A stretch of 64,000 nucleotides of DNA from positions 1-64,000 of the forward strand of contig NZ_UUPU01000085.1 of the NCBI RefSeq assembly GCF_900591205.1. The letters run 5' to 3'. Source of the DNA: Pseudomonas viridiflava (GTDB lineage: Bacteria; Pseudomonadota; Gammaproteobacteria; Pseudomonadales; Pseudomonadaceae). Shown one piece after another: positions 17,830 through 25,846 of the stretch. Numbering within the stretch: position 1 is the stretch's first letter; each line of letters starts with the position of its first letter. The notes below the pieces were generated by a model. That model worked only from the letters and a program-made list of their open reading frames with translations. It did not search any database and was not told the origin of the DNA. Position numbers and translations under genes: made by a program.

Positions 17830-18683
17830 GCCAGTGTCCTTTTTCCCCCGATTATCAGCCGCCTGAAGCATGGCATAACGCCGAACTGAATTTCTCCGAG
17901 TCCATGAGCTATGGCGATTACCTGGACCTGGGCAAAGTCCTCAGCGCCCAGCACCCGCTGTCGCCGGACCACAACGAAATGCTCTTCATCATCCAGCACC
18001 AGACCTCCGAGCTGTGGATGAAACTGATGCTCCACGAACTCAAGGCCGCCCGTGAACACGTGCGCCTCGGTGAGTTGCCGCCGGCGTTCAAGATGCTGGC
18101 GCGGGTGTCGCGGATCTTTGATCAATTGGTGCACGCGTGGGCGGTGCTGGCGACCATGACGCCGTCCGAGTACAAGGCGATTCGCCCGTTCCTGGGGCAG
18201 TCGTCGGGGTTCCAGTCGTTCCAGTACCGCGAGATCGAATTTATCCTCGGCAATAAAAGCGCGGCGCTGTTGCGACCGCATGCGCACCGGCCGCAGTTGT
18301 TGAACGAGTTGAAAGTGGCGATTGCCACGCCGTCGCTGTATGACGAGGCGGTCAACCTGATGGCCAAGGCGGGGCTGGTGATTGATCCGCAACGCGCTGA
18401 GCGCGATCCCACGGCAGCCACGGTTCACGATGAATCGGTGGAGGCGGCGTGGCGTGAGGTGTATCGCGACCCGAGCCGGTATTGGGATTTGTATCAGTTG
18501 GCCGAGAAGTTTATCGACCTGGAGGACTCGTTCCGCCAGTGGCGCTTTCGGCATGTGACCACGGTGGAGCGGATTATCGGCTTCCAGCCGGGTACGGGCG
18601 GCACTGACGGCGTGGGGTATTTGCGCAAGATGCTCGACACGGTGTTGTTCCCCGAGCTGTGGCGAGTGCGTTCCACGCTCTAA
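17826..18683 (+). CDS. kynA: Tryptophan 2,3-dioxygenase KynA
   Basis: 285 residues, normal for the bacterial heme enzyme. It opens the indole ring of L-tryptophan with O2 to N-formylkynurenine, the committed step of the pathway. Family blocks are evident: LSYGDYLDLGKVLSAQHP-like (here MSYGDYLDLGKVLSAQHP), LFIIQHQTSELWMKLMLHEL, FQSFQYREIEFILGNK, and RHVTTVERIIGFQPGTGGTD near the C-terminus, where the heme-ligand histidine of FRHV lies. It is translationally coupled to kynB through a 4-bp overlap and ends in a strong terminator. Confidence 0.97.
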   Translation: MSQCPFSPDYQPPEAWHNAELNFSESMSYGDYLDLGKVLSAQHPLSPDHNEMLFIIQHQTSELWMKLMLHELKAAREHVRLGELPPAFKMLARVSRIFDQLVHAWAVLATMTPSEYKAIRPFLGQSSGFQSFQYREIEFILGNKSAALLRPHAHRPQLLNELKVAIATPSLYDEAVNLMAKAGLVIDPQRAERDPTAATVHDESVEAAWREVYRDPSRYWDLYQLAEKFIDLEDSFRQWRFRHVTTVERIIGFQPGTGGTDGVGYLRKMLDTVLFPELWRVRSTL

Positions 18684-18718
18684 ACAAAAAGCCCCGGATT
18701 ACCGGGGCTTTTTGTTTT
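18684..18718 (+). terminator. Rho-independent terminator after kynA
   Basis: Long hairpin with arms AACAAAAAGCCCCGG and CCGGGGCTTTTTGTT around a short loop, flanked by A and T tracts. It could stop transcription from both sides, although the convergent permease gene lies 100 bp away beyond a REP pair. Confidence 0.93.
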
Positions 18719-18732
18719 GGAATGCAATTCAA

Positions 18733-18824
18733 TGTGGGAGCTGGCTTGCCTGCGATAGCGGTGTGTCAGTTAACACCTCCAGTGACTGACACACCGCCAT
18801 CGCGGGCAAGCCCGGCTCCCACAG
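18733..18824. repeat. REP-type inverted repeat pair
   Basis: TGTGGGAGCTGGCTTGCCTG on the left and GGGCAAGCCCGGCTCCCACA on the right, in the convergent gap between kynA and the permease gene. The inner segments GTGTGTCAGT and ACTGACACAC also pair. Confidence 0.87.
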
Positions 18825-18827
18825 GTA

Positions 18828-20231
18828 TCACTGTACGTTCACTACCGCATTGCTGTTGCGCACCCGCAACCGATACGCCACATAAATAATCCCCACCCAC
18901 ACCGGCATCGCATACACCGACTCGCGAATGCCCGGGATCGCCAGCATCACACTGATGATCATCAGCATGAACGCCAGGCACAGGTAGTTGCTGAACGGGA
19001 ACCAGAAGGTCTTGAACGACGGCGTCACACCTTGCTCGCCCATGGCCTTGCGGAACTTGATATGGGTGATGCTGATCAGCGCCCAGTTGATCATCAGCGA
19101 GGCAACCACCAGCGCGAACAGCAGCTCCAGGGCACTTTGCGGCGCCACGTAGTTGACCACCACGCACAGCATCGTCACCAGTGCCGAAATCGCCAGGGCG
19201 CGCAGCGGTACGCCTTGTTTGTTGAGCTTCATCAGCGCCTTGGGCGCATCGCCTTGCTCGGCCAGGCCGAACAGCATGCGGCTGTTGCAGTACACGCCGC
19301 TGTTGTACACCGACAGCGCCGCGGTCAGCACCACGAAGTTAAGGATGTGCGCAGCGGTGTCGTTGCCGATCAGCGAGAAGATCTGCACAAACGGGCTACC
19401 ACTGTAGGCATCGCCTGACGCGCCGAGGGTTTGCAGCAGTTGATCCCACGGGTACAGCGACAGCAGCACGGTCAGGGCGCCGACGTAGAAAATCAGGATC
19501 CGGTACACCACCTGGTTGATCGCTTTGGGGATCACCTTGCGTGGCTCGCTGGCCTCGGCGGCGGTGATGCCCACCAGCTCCAGGCCACCGAACGAGAACA
19601 TGATGAACGCCATGGACATCAACAGCCCCATGCCGCCATTCGGGAAGAACCCGCCGTGGCTCCACAGGTTGCTCACCGAGGCTTGCGGGCCGCCGGTGCC
19701 GCTGAACAGCAGGTAGCAGCCGAGCACGATCATGCCGACAATCGCCACCACCTTGATGATCGCAAACCAGAACTCGGCTTCACCGAAGAACTTCACGTTC
19801 AGGGTGTTGATCAGGTTCACCGCGACAAAGAACACCAGCGCGCTGACCCACGTGGGGATCTGCGGCCACCAGAACTGGATGTATTTGCCCACGGCCGTCA
19901 GTTCGGCCATGCCCACCAGCACATAGAGCACCCAGTAGTTCCAGCCCGCCAAAAAGCCCGCGTAGCCGCCCCAGTACTTGTGTGCGAAGTGGCTGAAGGA
20001 GCCGGCCACCGGCTCTTCGACGATCATCTCGCCGAGCTGGCGCATGATCAGAAACGCGATAAACCCGGCAATCGCGTAGCCGAGGATCATCGAGGGGCCT
20101 GCTGACTTGAGCACCCCGGCCGAGCCGAGGAACAACCCCGTGCCGATCGCCCCTCCCAAGGCGATCAGCTGAATGTGCCGGTTCTTCAGGCCACGTTTGA
20201 GGCCCACCGGGTTAACCATGTCATCCGCCAT
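18828..20231 (-). CDS. Amino acid permease, AroP/PheP-like (APC family)
   Basis: 467 residues from ATG 20231; the ATG at 20237 is too close to the AGAAGG ribosome binding site. Twelve hydrophobic segments span about residues 25-455. The amino acid transporter signature is present (HIQLIALGGAIGTGLFLGS near residue 20, and the helix containing SFGGLELVGITAAEASEP). It resembles the proton-coupled aromatic amino acid permeases, and the position next to kynBA suggests tryptophan as substrate, but specificity is inferred. It is convergent with kynA and followed by a REP pair. Confidence 0.88.
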   Translation of the reverse strand: MADDMVNPVGLKRGLKNRHIQLIALGGAIGTGLFLGSAGVLKSAGPSMILGYAIAGFIAFLIMRQLGEMIVEEPVAGSFSHFAHKYWGGYAGFLAGWNYWVLYVLVGMAELTAVGKYIQFWWPQIPTWVSALVFFVAVNLINTLNVKFFGEAEFWFAIIKVVAIVGMIVLGCYLLFSGTGGPQASVSNLWSHGGFFPNGGMGLLMSMAFIMFSFGGLELVGITAAEASEPRKVIPKAINQVVYRILIFYVGALTVLLSLYPWDQLLQTLGASGDAYSGSPFVQIFSLIGNDTAAHILNFVVLTAALSVYNSGVYCNSRMLFGLAEQGDAPKALMKLNKQGVPLRALAISALVTMLCVVVNYVAPQSALELLFALVVASLMINWALISITHIKFRKAMGEQGVTPSFKTFWFPFSNYLCLAFMLMIISVMLAIPGIRESVYAMPVWVGIIYVAYRLRVRNSNAVVNVQ

Positions 20232-20305
20232 TAACATTCCCTTCTACTTTTGTATTTCTCAGGGTTGATTGCACGCCGCACCCGCCCCCCAGAACTGCTG
20301 AGGGG

Positions 20306-21313
20306 TCAGATATTACTCTGCGTAAACTTTTCGTAATACAGCTGAACGCCATCAAGTACCTGATCTGCCAGCCATTGCTGGATGGATTCGACCATTGGAG
20401 GGGGGCCGCACACGTACATATCCGCCGATTGGTCCCGCAATTCGGCCAGCTCGAAATGCTCGGTGAGGTAGCCGCGCTTGCCAGGCCAGTCGGGTGATGG
20501 GTTGCTCAGCACTTCGGTGTAACGAAAACCCGGGATTTTGGCAGCGTATTGGGTGATGCGCGCCGCCGCGCATAAATCTTCGGCCGCGCGCACGCCGTAG
20601 TACAGGTGCACAGGCTGGTCGCAGCCGTTGGCGGCCAGTTCATCGAGCATCCCCAGCAAGGCCGACAAACCGGTGCCGCCCGCCACCAGCACCAGCGGCT
20701 GGGTGACATGGCGCAGATAGAACGCACCCAAGGGCGCCTCCATCAGCACTTCATCACCGACCTGGCAACGCTCGCGCAGGTAGTTGCTCATCACCCCGTC
20801 GGGCAGCAGGCGCACCAGAAACTGCAATTGATTACCCGGCCGATTGGCGAAGGAGTACGAGCGCCAGCTGTCGGTGCCGGGCACCGCCAGGCGGGCGTAC
20901 TGGCCGGGTAGAAAATCCAGCGGTGCGTCCAATTGCACCTGCACAATCGCTGTGCTGGTCGACACTTGCCGCACCTCGCTCACGGTGCCCCGCACTTGCG
21001 CCGGGCCCGGTGCATTGCACAGGCTCGAATCAAAATCGAAGTAGAACGCCGCATCGGATTTGACCCGGGTCTGGCAACTGAGCATTTTGCGCTGTTGCAG
21101 GTCGAGGCTGGAGAGGGCTTCCTCATCCACATAATCCTGGGTGTACTCGCCGGACTCGCAGCGGCCCTGGCAGGTGCCGCACACCCCTTCGCGGCAATCC
21201 AGGGGGATCTTGATGCCGTTGCGCAGGGCCGCATCCAGCAGGATTTCATTGGCGCCCACCGGGAAAAACAGGGTCTTGCCGTCGGCAAAACTGAAGGCCA
21301 CTTTGTGATTCAT
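20306..21313 (-). CDS. antC: Anthranilate 1,2-dioxygenase reductase component AntC
   Basis: 335 residues from ATG 21313. It passes electrons from NADH through FAD and a [2Fe-2S] centre to the AntAB oxygenase. The N-terminal plant-type ferredoxin domain has cysteines 40, 45, 48 and 80 (CREGVCGTC and MLSCQ). The FAD-binding domain has RSYSFAN and the NAD domain VAGGTGLSALLGMLDELA; CGPPPMVE lies near the C-terminus. It follows antB after about 250 bp of REP DNA, an unusually long gap for an operon. Family members also reduce benzoate dioxygenase, but the operon partners point to anthranilate. Confidence 0.94.
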   Translation of the reverse strand: MNHKVAFSFADGKTLFFPVGANEILLDAALRNGIKIPLDCREGVCGTCQGRCESGEYTQDYVDEEALSSLDLQQRKMLSCQTRVKSDAAFYFDFDSSLCNAPGPAQVRGTVSEVRQVSTSTAIVQVQLDAPLDFLPGQYARLAVPGTDSWRSYSFANRPGNQLQFLVRLLPDGVMSNYLRERCQVGDEVLMEAPLGAFYLRHVTQPLVLVAGGTGLSALLGMLDELAANGCDQPVHLYYGVRAAEDLCAAARITQYAAKIPGFRYTEVLSNPSPDWPGKRGYLTEHFELAELRDQSADMYVCGPPPMVESIQQWLADQVLDGVQLYYEKFTQSNI

Positions 21314-21337
21314 CTTTGTACTCCACCTATTTTTTCT

Positions 21338-21540
21338 GTGGCAAATGGGCTTGCAGTGGCGAACGGGCTTCTGGTGGCGAACGGGCTTGCCCGCGTTGGG
21401 CTGCGAAGCAGCCCCAATAAAGCCAGCGCAGTTGTTCAGATAAAACGCGGGGCCAGAGCCGGGGGCCGCTTCGCGCCCCAACGCGGGCAAGCCCGCTCGC
21501 CACAAAAAACCGCCTGAGCACTAAAGCCCGCTTGCCACAA
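21338..21540. repeat. Expanded REP element between antB and antC, 18-bp tandem arm
   Basis: Three gapless 18-bp units at 21338, 21356 and 21374 (GTGGCAAATGGGCTTGCA, GTGGCGAACGGGCTTCTG, GTGGCGAACGGGCTTGCC) run into a REP palindrome. Its inverse arm GGGCAAGCCCGCTCGCCAC ends about 21504, with a further GCCCGCTTGCCAC near 21536. It has the same architecture and period as the element at 16210 and lies inside the antABC operon, where it could tune antC expression or message stability. Confidence 0.88.
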
Positions 21541-21566
21541 AGCGCCGGGATGCAACGCGGGCGTGT

Positions 21567-22058
21567 TTAGAGGTGATAGAAATCCAGCACCGAATTGATG
21601 GTGTCGTTGAGCAGCAACGCGTGCTTGCGCGTGATCAGCCAGCTGTCGCCGTGGGATTTTAGGCGGTAAGTGGCAGGCCCATAGAACTGCTCCGAAGTGG
21701 CCAGGCGATAGAACAGCGTGTGCCAGTTCAACTTCACCTCCAGCGTGCCATCCGCCTGTTCGGCCACGCGCACGTTATTGATCAGGTGCAAGGTGCGCGG
21801 CATCGGCGTGGCTGACGCCGCCTTGCCGGTGCGCAGGCGGAACACGCGGTCTTCCAGGCCGGAGCGGTTGGCGTAGTAGATCAACGACATCTCGCGCTTG
21901 GGGTCGCGGGTGTAGACGTGTTCGGAGTCCCATTGCGGCAGGTGGAATTCGCTTTGCGGGTCGAACAGCTGCACGTAAGCGTCCCAGTCCTGGGCGTCGC
22001 ACAGCTCTGATTTACGGTAAAAGAACTGCTCGATCCGGTATTGCAACTGGGCATTCAT
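21567..22058 (-). CDS. antB: Anthranilate 1,2-dioxygenase small subunit AntB
   Basis: 163 residues. It is the beta subunit of the terminal oxygenase and gives structure to the alpha3beta3 complex. It has the ring-hydroxylating dioxygenase beta fold: IEQFFYRKSELCDAQDWDAY at the start, YYANRSGLEDRVFRLRTGKA in the middle and LLLNDTINSVLDFYHL at the end. The ATG at 22058 overlaps the antA stop (ATGA); a GTG one codon upstream is also possible. Confidence 0.95.
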   Translation of the reverse strand: MNAQLQYRIEQFFYRKSELCDAQDWDAYVQLFDPQSEFHLPQWDSEHVYTRDPKREMSLIYYANRSGLEDRVFRLRTGKAASATPMPRTLHLINNVRVAEQADGTLEVKLNWHTLFYRLATSEQFYGPATYRLKSHGDSWLITRKHALLLNDTINSVLDFYHL

Positions 22059-23449
22059 CACAGCACCTCCCGCAGTTTCAGCGCGTGTTGATCCAGTCCG
22101 TTGAGCAAAAATTGCTGCCAGTTGCGGTGCTGGTTGACGTACAGGCCCTCGTGGGTGAACTCGGTGCCGGTCATGGCCGGTTGGATGCCGATGGCCTCGC
22201 TGTTTGGCGTGGGCCCGGTCTCCCAGCGATGGCTGCCGCGTGAGATGTCGCTCCAGCGCTCCAGGCGGCCCTGGAAACCGCGCTGGGCTTCACGGAACTC
22301 CACCAGGTCATCCGGGGTGCCCATGCCGGACACGTTGAAGAAATCCTCAAACTGGCGAATGCGGTTTTCACGGTCGGCATCGGACTCGTTTTTCACCCCC
22401 AGGCACTGGCTGATGATCTCGGTCTTGTTCCACGCCACCGGGCGGATGATGCGCAGTTGCGAGCTGATTTGATCGAGGAAGAACAGGCTCGGGTAGATAT
22501 TCAGGTTGCGCAGGCGGTGCATCATCCATTCGGCCTTTGGCTGGCCGTGCTCCTCTACCAGGCGCGGCATGATAGTGGCGTAGCCGGAGCGCACGCTGGG
22601 GTTGGGCATGTCGCTGAACAGCAGGCTGTGGCCATTGTTGAACGCGAACCAGCCGTCATCGGTGTTGGCGTCGCCCGCGCCGAGCTTGCTGTAGTCCAGG
22701 GTAGTGCCTGCGCCGGTGCCGTTTTCGGTATTCACTTGCTGGCGATGCTGCACCGTGGCCACGTAGTTGTAGTGCACGGTGCTGACGTGATAACCGTCCA
22801 GACCGTTTTCGTTCTGCAGCTTCCAGTTGCCGTCGTAGGTGTAGGCGGACTTGCCCGGCAGCACCTCCAGCTCACCGCTGGCGGACTGCGCGACCATCAT
22901 GTCGAAGAACACTTTGGCGTCGCCGAGGAAGTCTTCGAGGCTGTCGGTGCCCTTCACATCCAGGCTGATGAAAACGAACCCCTTGTAGCTTTCGATGCGG
23001 GCTTTTTTCAGGCCGCGGGTGGCCTTGTCGAAACCTTCCGGGTATTCCCCCGGCGCCTTGACCTTCACCAAGCGGCCATCGCTTTTGTAGCACCAGGCGT
23101 GGAACGGGCAGGTGAAGGTGGACTGGTTGCCCTTGCCGACCCGGGTCAGCGTGGTGCCGCGATGCTGGCAGGCGTTGATCAGCGCATTGAGCTGGCCCTC
23201 GCCGTCGCGGGTGATGATCATCGGCTGGCGCCCGGCGCGCATCGTCACGAAGTCGTGGTTATTCGCCAGTTCGCTTTCGTGGCAGGCGTAGATCCAGTTC
23301 TTTTCGAAGATCAGCTCCATCTCCAGGTCGAACAGTTGCGGTTCGGTGAACATGTCGCGGGCGATGCGAAACACGGCGTCTGCCGGACGAAAATCCAGGC
23401 AGCTTTCGATAAAGCTTTTCCATTGTTCGACGCTTCTTGTACCACTCAT
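22058..23449 (-). CDS. antA: Anthranilate 1,2-dioxygenase large subunit AntA
   Basis: 463 residues from ATG 23449, which has AAGGTG upstream. It is the catalytic alpha subunit that converts anthranilate to catechol, CO2 and NH3. The Rieske [2Fe-2S] ligands are C94, H96, C114 and H117 (CQHRG and CPFHAW). The catalytic iron site includes GLDGYHVSTVHYNY, with its two histidines five residues apart, near residue 215-225. It is first in antABC and is divergent from antR across 311 bp. Confidence 0.96.
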   Translation of the reverse strand: MSGTRSVEQWKSFIESCLDFRPADAVFRIARDMFTEPQLFDLEMELIFEKNWIYACHESELANNHDFVTMRAGRQPMIITRDGEGQLNALINACQHRGTTLTRVGKGNQSTFTCPFHAWCYKSDGRLVKVKAPGEYPEGFDKATRGLKKARIESYKGFVFISLDVKGTDSLEDFLGDAKVFFDMMVAQSASGELEVLPGKSAYTYDGNWKLQNENGLDGYHVSTVHYNYVATVQHRQQVNTENGTGAGTTLDYSKLGAGDANTDDGWFAFNNGHSLLFSDMPNPSVRSGYATIMPRLVEEHGQPKAEWMMHRLRNLNIYPSLFFLDQISSQLRIIRPVAWNKTEIISQCLGVKNESDADRENRIRQFEDFFNVSGMGTPDDLVEFREAQRGFQGRLERWSDISRGSHRWETGPTPNSEAIGIQPAMTGTEFTHEGLYVNQHRNWQQFLLNGLDQHALKLREVL

Positions 23450-23760
23450 GGGAGGCACCTTTTGGGTAGGGGCTGATCGGTGGTTTATTAGAGGCGGCGG
23501 GCGCTGCGCGGGCTATCCGCTTAATGGGGGAAGGTGGGCCGGATAATTGGGCAGCAAATACCCAACCCGGTGCATGGCGGTGACGGGATGCGCTACTGTC
23601 TGGCGGGGCAAGAGGCATAAAAGCCGGCGGCTTATCCACATAGTCGACCGTTGCTATCCGCTCAATGGCAATTGCGCGGGCGTGGCGCATTACTTGCTAT
23701 CGAACACTAACGACGCGCCGCCAGAGCGCGCAAACGCCTAACCGCCGTGGGTGCATCCTG
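23450..23760. promoter_or_regulatory. antA-antR intergenic control region
   Basis: 311 bp without a gene, carrying the divergent promoters. GCTATCCGCTTAATGG (23512-23527) recurs with one change as GCTATCCGCTCAATGG (23653-23668). One copy is about 65 bp upstream of antA and the other about 95 bp upstream of antR. A short inverted repeat TTGGG-N9-CCCAA lies at 23547-23565. AraC-type activators such as AntR bind direct repeats, so the 16-bp pair is the best operator candidate. No clean -35/-10 pair could be assigned. Confidence 0.5.
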
Positions 23761-24741
23761 ATGAGCAGCCAAACGATTCAACGCTTCGACCTCGAAGGCG
23801 CCCGCAGCTGGATGTCCGGCATCTGCGGGCCACACCGCCTGGCCACCGCCACGCCCGAGCGCTTGCGCTTTCACCACAGCGCCAATGTGTTCAAGTCCCG
23901 CGCCACCACCCTGGGCGTGATCGAGTACGGCACCGATGTGACCATCGACATCGAAGACGCCGAGCACTTCAGCAGCTACAGCCTGAGCCTGCCCCTGGTG
24001 GGCGAGCAGGAGTTGAGCAAGAACGGTGAGCGCCTGAGTTCCAACCGTGATCAAGGGGTGATCATCTCGCCCAACGAGCACCAGGTGCTGGCGATTTCCG
24101 GCGACTGCCGCAAGTTGCAGGTGGTGATCACGCGCGCGGCGATGAGTGAGTCGCTGGAAGGCTTGCTGCAACGGCCCATTGAGGCGCCGTTGCGCTTTGA
24201 GTCGGTGATGGACGCGGTGGACGGCGCGTCGGCGTCGTGGTGGCGCATGGCGCGTTACTTCATTGCGGAGCTGGAACACGGCAGCGAGTTGTATGAGCAG
24301 GCCGCTTTTACCCGCGACCTGGAAAGCTCGCTGATCAAGGGGCTGATCCTCGCGCAGCCGAACAACTATTCCGAAGAATTACGCGATGTGCTCGGGGTGA
24401 AGCTGCCGCACTATCTGGTCCGTGCGCGGCAGTACATCCACGACAACGCCCGTGAAGCCGTGCACCTGGAAGACCTGGAAGCCGCCACCGGGGTCTCGCG
24501 GTTCAAGCTGTTCGATGCTTTTCGCAAATACTTTGCGTTGTCGCCCATGGCCTACCTGAAGAAGTACCGGTTGGGTGGCGTGCGCCAGGAAATCCTCGAA
24601 CACGGCTCAATGCGCACCATCTCCGAGATCGCACTGGGCTGGGGCTTTACGCACCTGGGGCGGTTTTCGGCGGAGTATCGCAAGGTGTTTGATGAGTCGC
24701 CGAGCCAGACGTTGCAACGCAACCGCCTGCGCAGTCTCTGA
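23761..24741 (+). CDS. antR: AraC-family activator of the anthranilate operon, AntR
   Basis: 326 residues from ATG 23761; the frame is open further upstream without a start signal. The N-terminal half is a ligand-binding domain of the AraC_binding_2 type (from FDLEGARSWMSGICGPHRL). The C-terminal AraC/XylS DNA-binding domain has two helix-turn-helix units (HLEDLEAATGVSRFKLFDAF near 245 and ISEIALGWGFTHLGRFSAEY near 290). In P. aeruginosa AntR activates antABC with anthranilate. Its position divergent from antA supports the same role here. Confidence 0.92.
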   Translation: MSSQTIQRFDLEGARSWMSGICGPHRLATATPERLRFHHSANVFKSRATTLGVIEYGTDVTIDIEDAEHFSSYSLSLPLVGEQELSKNGERLSSNRDQGVIISPNEHQVLAISGDCRKLQVVITRAAMSESLEGLLQRPIEAPLRFESVMDAVDGASASWWRMARYFIAELEHGSELYEQAAFTRDLESSLIKGLILAQPNNYSEELRDVLGVKLPHYLVRARQYIHDNAREAVHLEDLEAATGVSRFKLFDAFRKYFALSPMAYLKKYRLGGVRQEILEHGSMRTISEIALGWGFTHLGRFSAEYRKVFDESPSQTLQRNRLRSL

Positions 24742-24757
24742 ACCTGATGAAGATCAA

Positions 24758-24833
24758 AATGTGGGAGCTGGCTTGCCTGCGATAGCGGTGGTGAATTCAC
24801 CACCGTCATCGCAGGCGAGCCAGCTCCCACATT
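24758..24833. repeat. REP-type inverted repeat pair
   Basis: ATGTGGGAGCTGGCTTGCCT faces AGGCGAGCCAGCTCCCACAT, with GGTGGTGAATTCACCACC forming the apex. It is an almost perfect 76-bp palindrome between the convergent antR and catR genes and is well placed to terminate or protect both messages. Confidence 0.9.
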
Positions 24834-24856
24834 GGTTTTGCGGTGTTTGTGAGGTT

Positions 24857-25732
24857 TCAGATCAGCTCTTCGACCAACTGCAGGCAATGACTCAGCCCCG
24901 GCGACTGGTCATTCACCCGTCGGCTCAGAATGATCGGCGAGGTCGCGGTGGCCTCCACAATCGGTGTGTAGCCGATATCTGCGCGGTGCAGTACCTGCAC
25001 CGAGGCCGGCACCAGCGTCACGCCCATGCCGGCGCCGACCAGACCGATCGCGGTCTGCAATTCGTTGGTCCACTGCGCCACCTTGAGGCTCAAACCGTGG
25101 GCGTCGAACAGCGCGATCACATGGTCGGCATAGCTGGGGCGCGGGTTGCCGGGGTACAGCACAAACGGCTCGGCGGCCAGTTGGGCGAGAGTGGCGGGGG
25201 CGGCGAGCAGCGGGTGGCCAGCGGGCAGCACGGCCACCAGGCGATCTTCCACCAGCACGCGCTGGACAATGGCCGGGTCGTCGATGCGAATCCGCCCGAA
25301 GCCCACGTCGATGCGCCCGGCCTTGAGCGCTTCAACCTGCTGCAAGGTGGTCATCTCCGATAGGCCCAGCTCCAACTCCAGCGCCTCATGGTTGCGCAGC
25401 CGCCGAATCAACTCCGGCAGCACGCCATACAGGGTCGACGGTGCAAAGCCGATACCCAGCCAGGTCTTCTCGCCCTGGCCGATACGTCGCGTGTTGTCGC
25501 AGACCTTGCCCAACTGCTCCAGCAGCACCTTGGCGTGCTCAAAGAAAAACCGCCCGGCTTCGGTCAGCCGCAACGGGCGGCCACGTTCCAGCAGAATCAC
25601 CCCCAGTTCCTCCTCCAGTTGCTGGATCTGCCGGCTCAACGGCGGCTGGGCGATGTGCAGGCGTTCGGCGGCACGGGTGAAGTTGAGGGTTTCCCCCAAC
25701 ACCTGGAAATAGCGCAGATGACGCAGTTCCAT
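24857..25732 (-). CDS. catR: LysR-family activator of the catechol genes, CatR
   Basis: 291 residues from ATG 25732 (MELRHLRYFQVLGETLNF). The helix-turn-helix is about residues 18-65 (FTRAAERLHIAQPPLSRQIQ), followed by the linker helix and the inducer-binding domain. In P. putida CatR binds cis,cis-muconate and activates catBC. Here it is divergent from catB with 114 bp between starts, and a T-N11-A palindrome lies in that gap. Longer upstream reading frame is not coding: it runs antisense to catB. Confidence 0.93.
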   Translation of the reverse strand: MELRHLRYFQVLGETLNFTRAAERLHIAQPPLSRQIQQLEEELGVILLERGRPLRLTEAGRFFFEHAKVLLEQLGKVCDNTRRIGQGEKTWLGIGFAPSTLYGVLPELIRRLRNHEALELELGLSEMTTLQQVEALKAGRIDVGFGRIRIDDPAIVQRVLVEDRLVAVLPAGHPLLAAPATLAQLAAEPFVLYPGNPRPSYADHVIALFDAHGLSLKVAQWTNELQTAIGLVGAGMGVTLVPASVQVLHRADIGYTPIVEATATSPIILSRRVNDQSPGLSHCLQLVEELI

Positions 25733-25745
25733 AACGGCTCCTTTG

Positions 25746-25784
25746 ATACCTTGAGGGTATTGCGTGAGACCAATTCTATATTGG
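25746..25784 (+). promoter_or_regulatory. Candidate CatR operator, catR-catB intergenic
   Basis: ATACC-TTGAG-GGTAT (25746-25760) is a perfect inverted repeat containing TACCTTGAGGGTA, which fits the LysR-type T-N11-A recognition rule. CCAAT-TCTAT-ATTGG (25770-25784), another perfect inverted repeat, lies 9 bp downstream on the catB side and may be the activation site. Placement between catR and catB matches autorepression plus muconate-dependent activation. Confidence 0.65.
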
Positions 25785-25846
25785 AAGCCAGGAAAAATGC
25801 GGCACAGAATCGACGCAAATCTATAAAGAACCCAACGGGTATTGCC

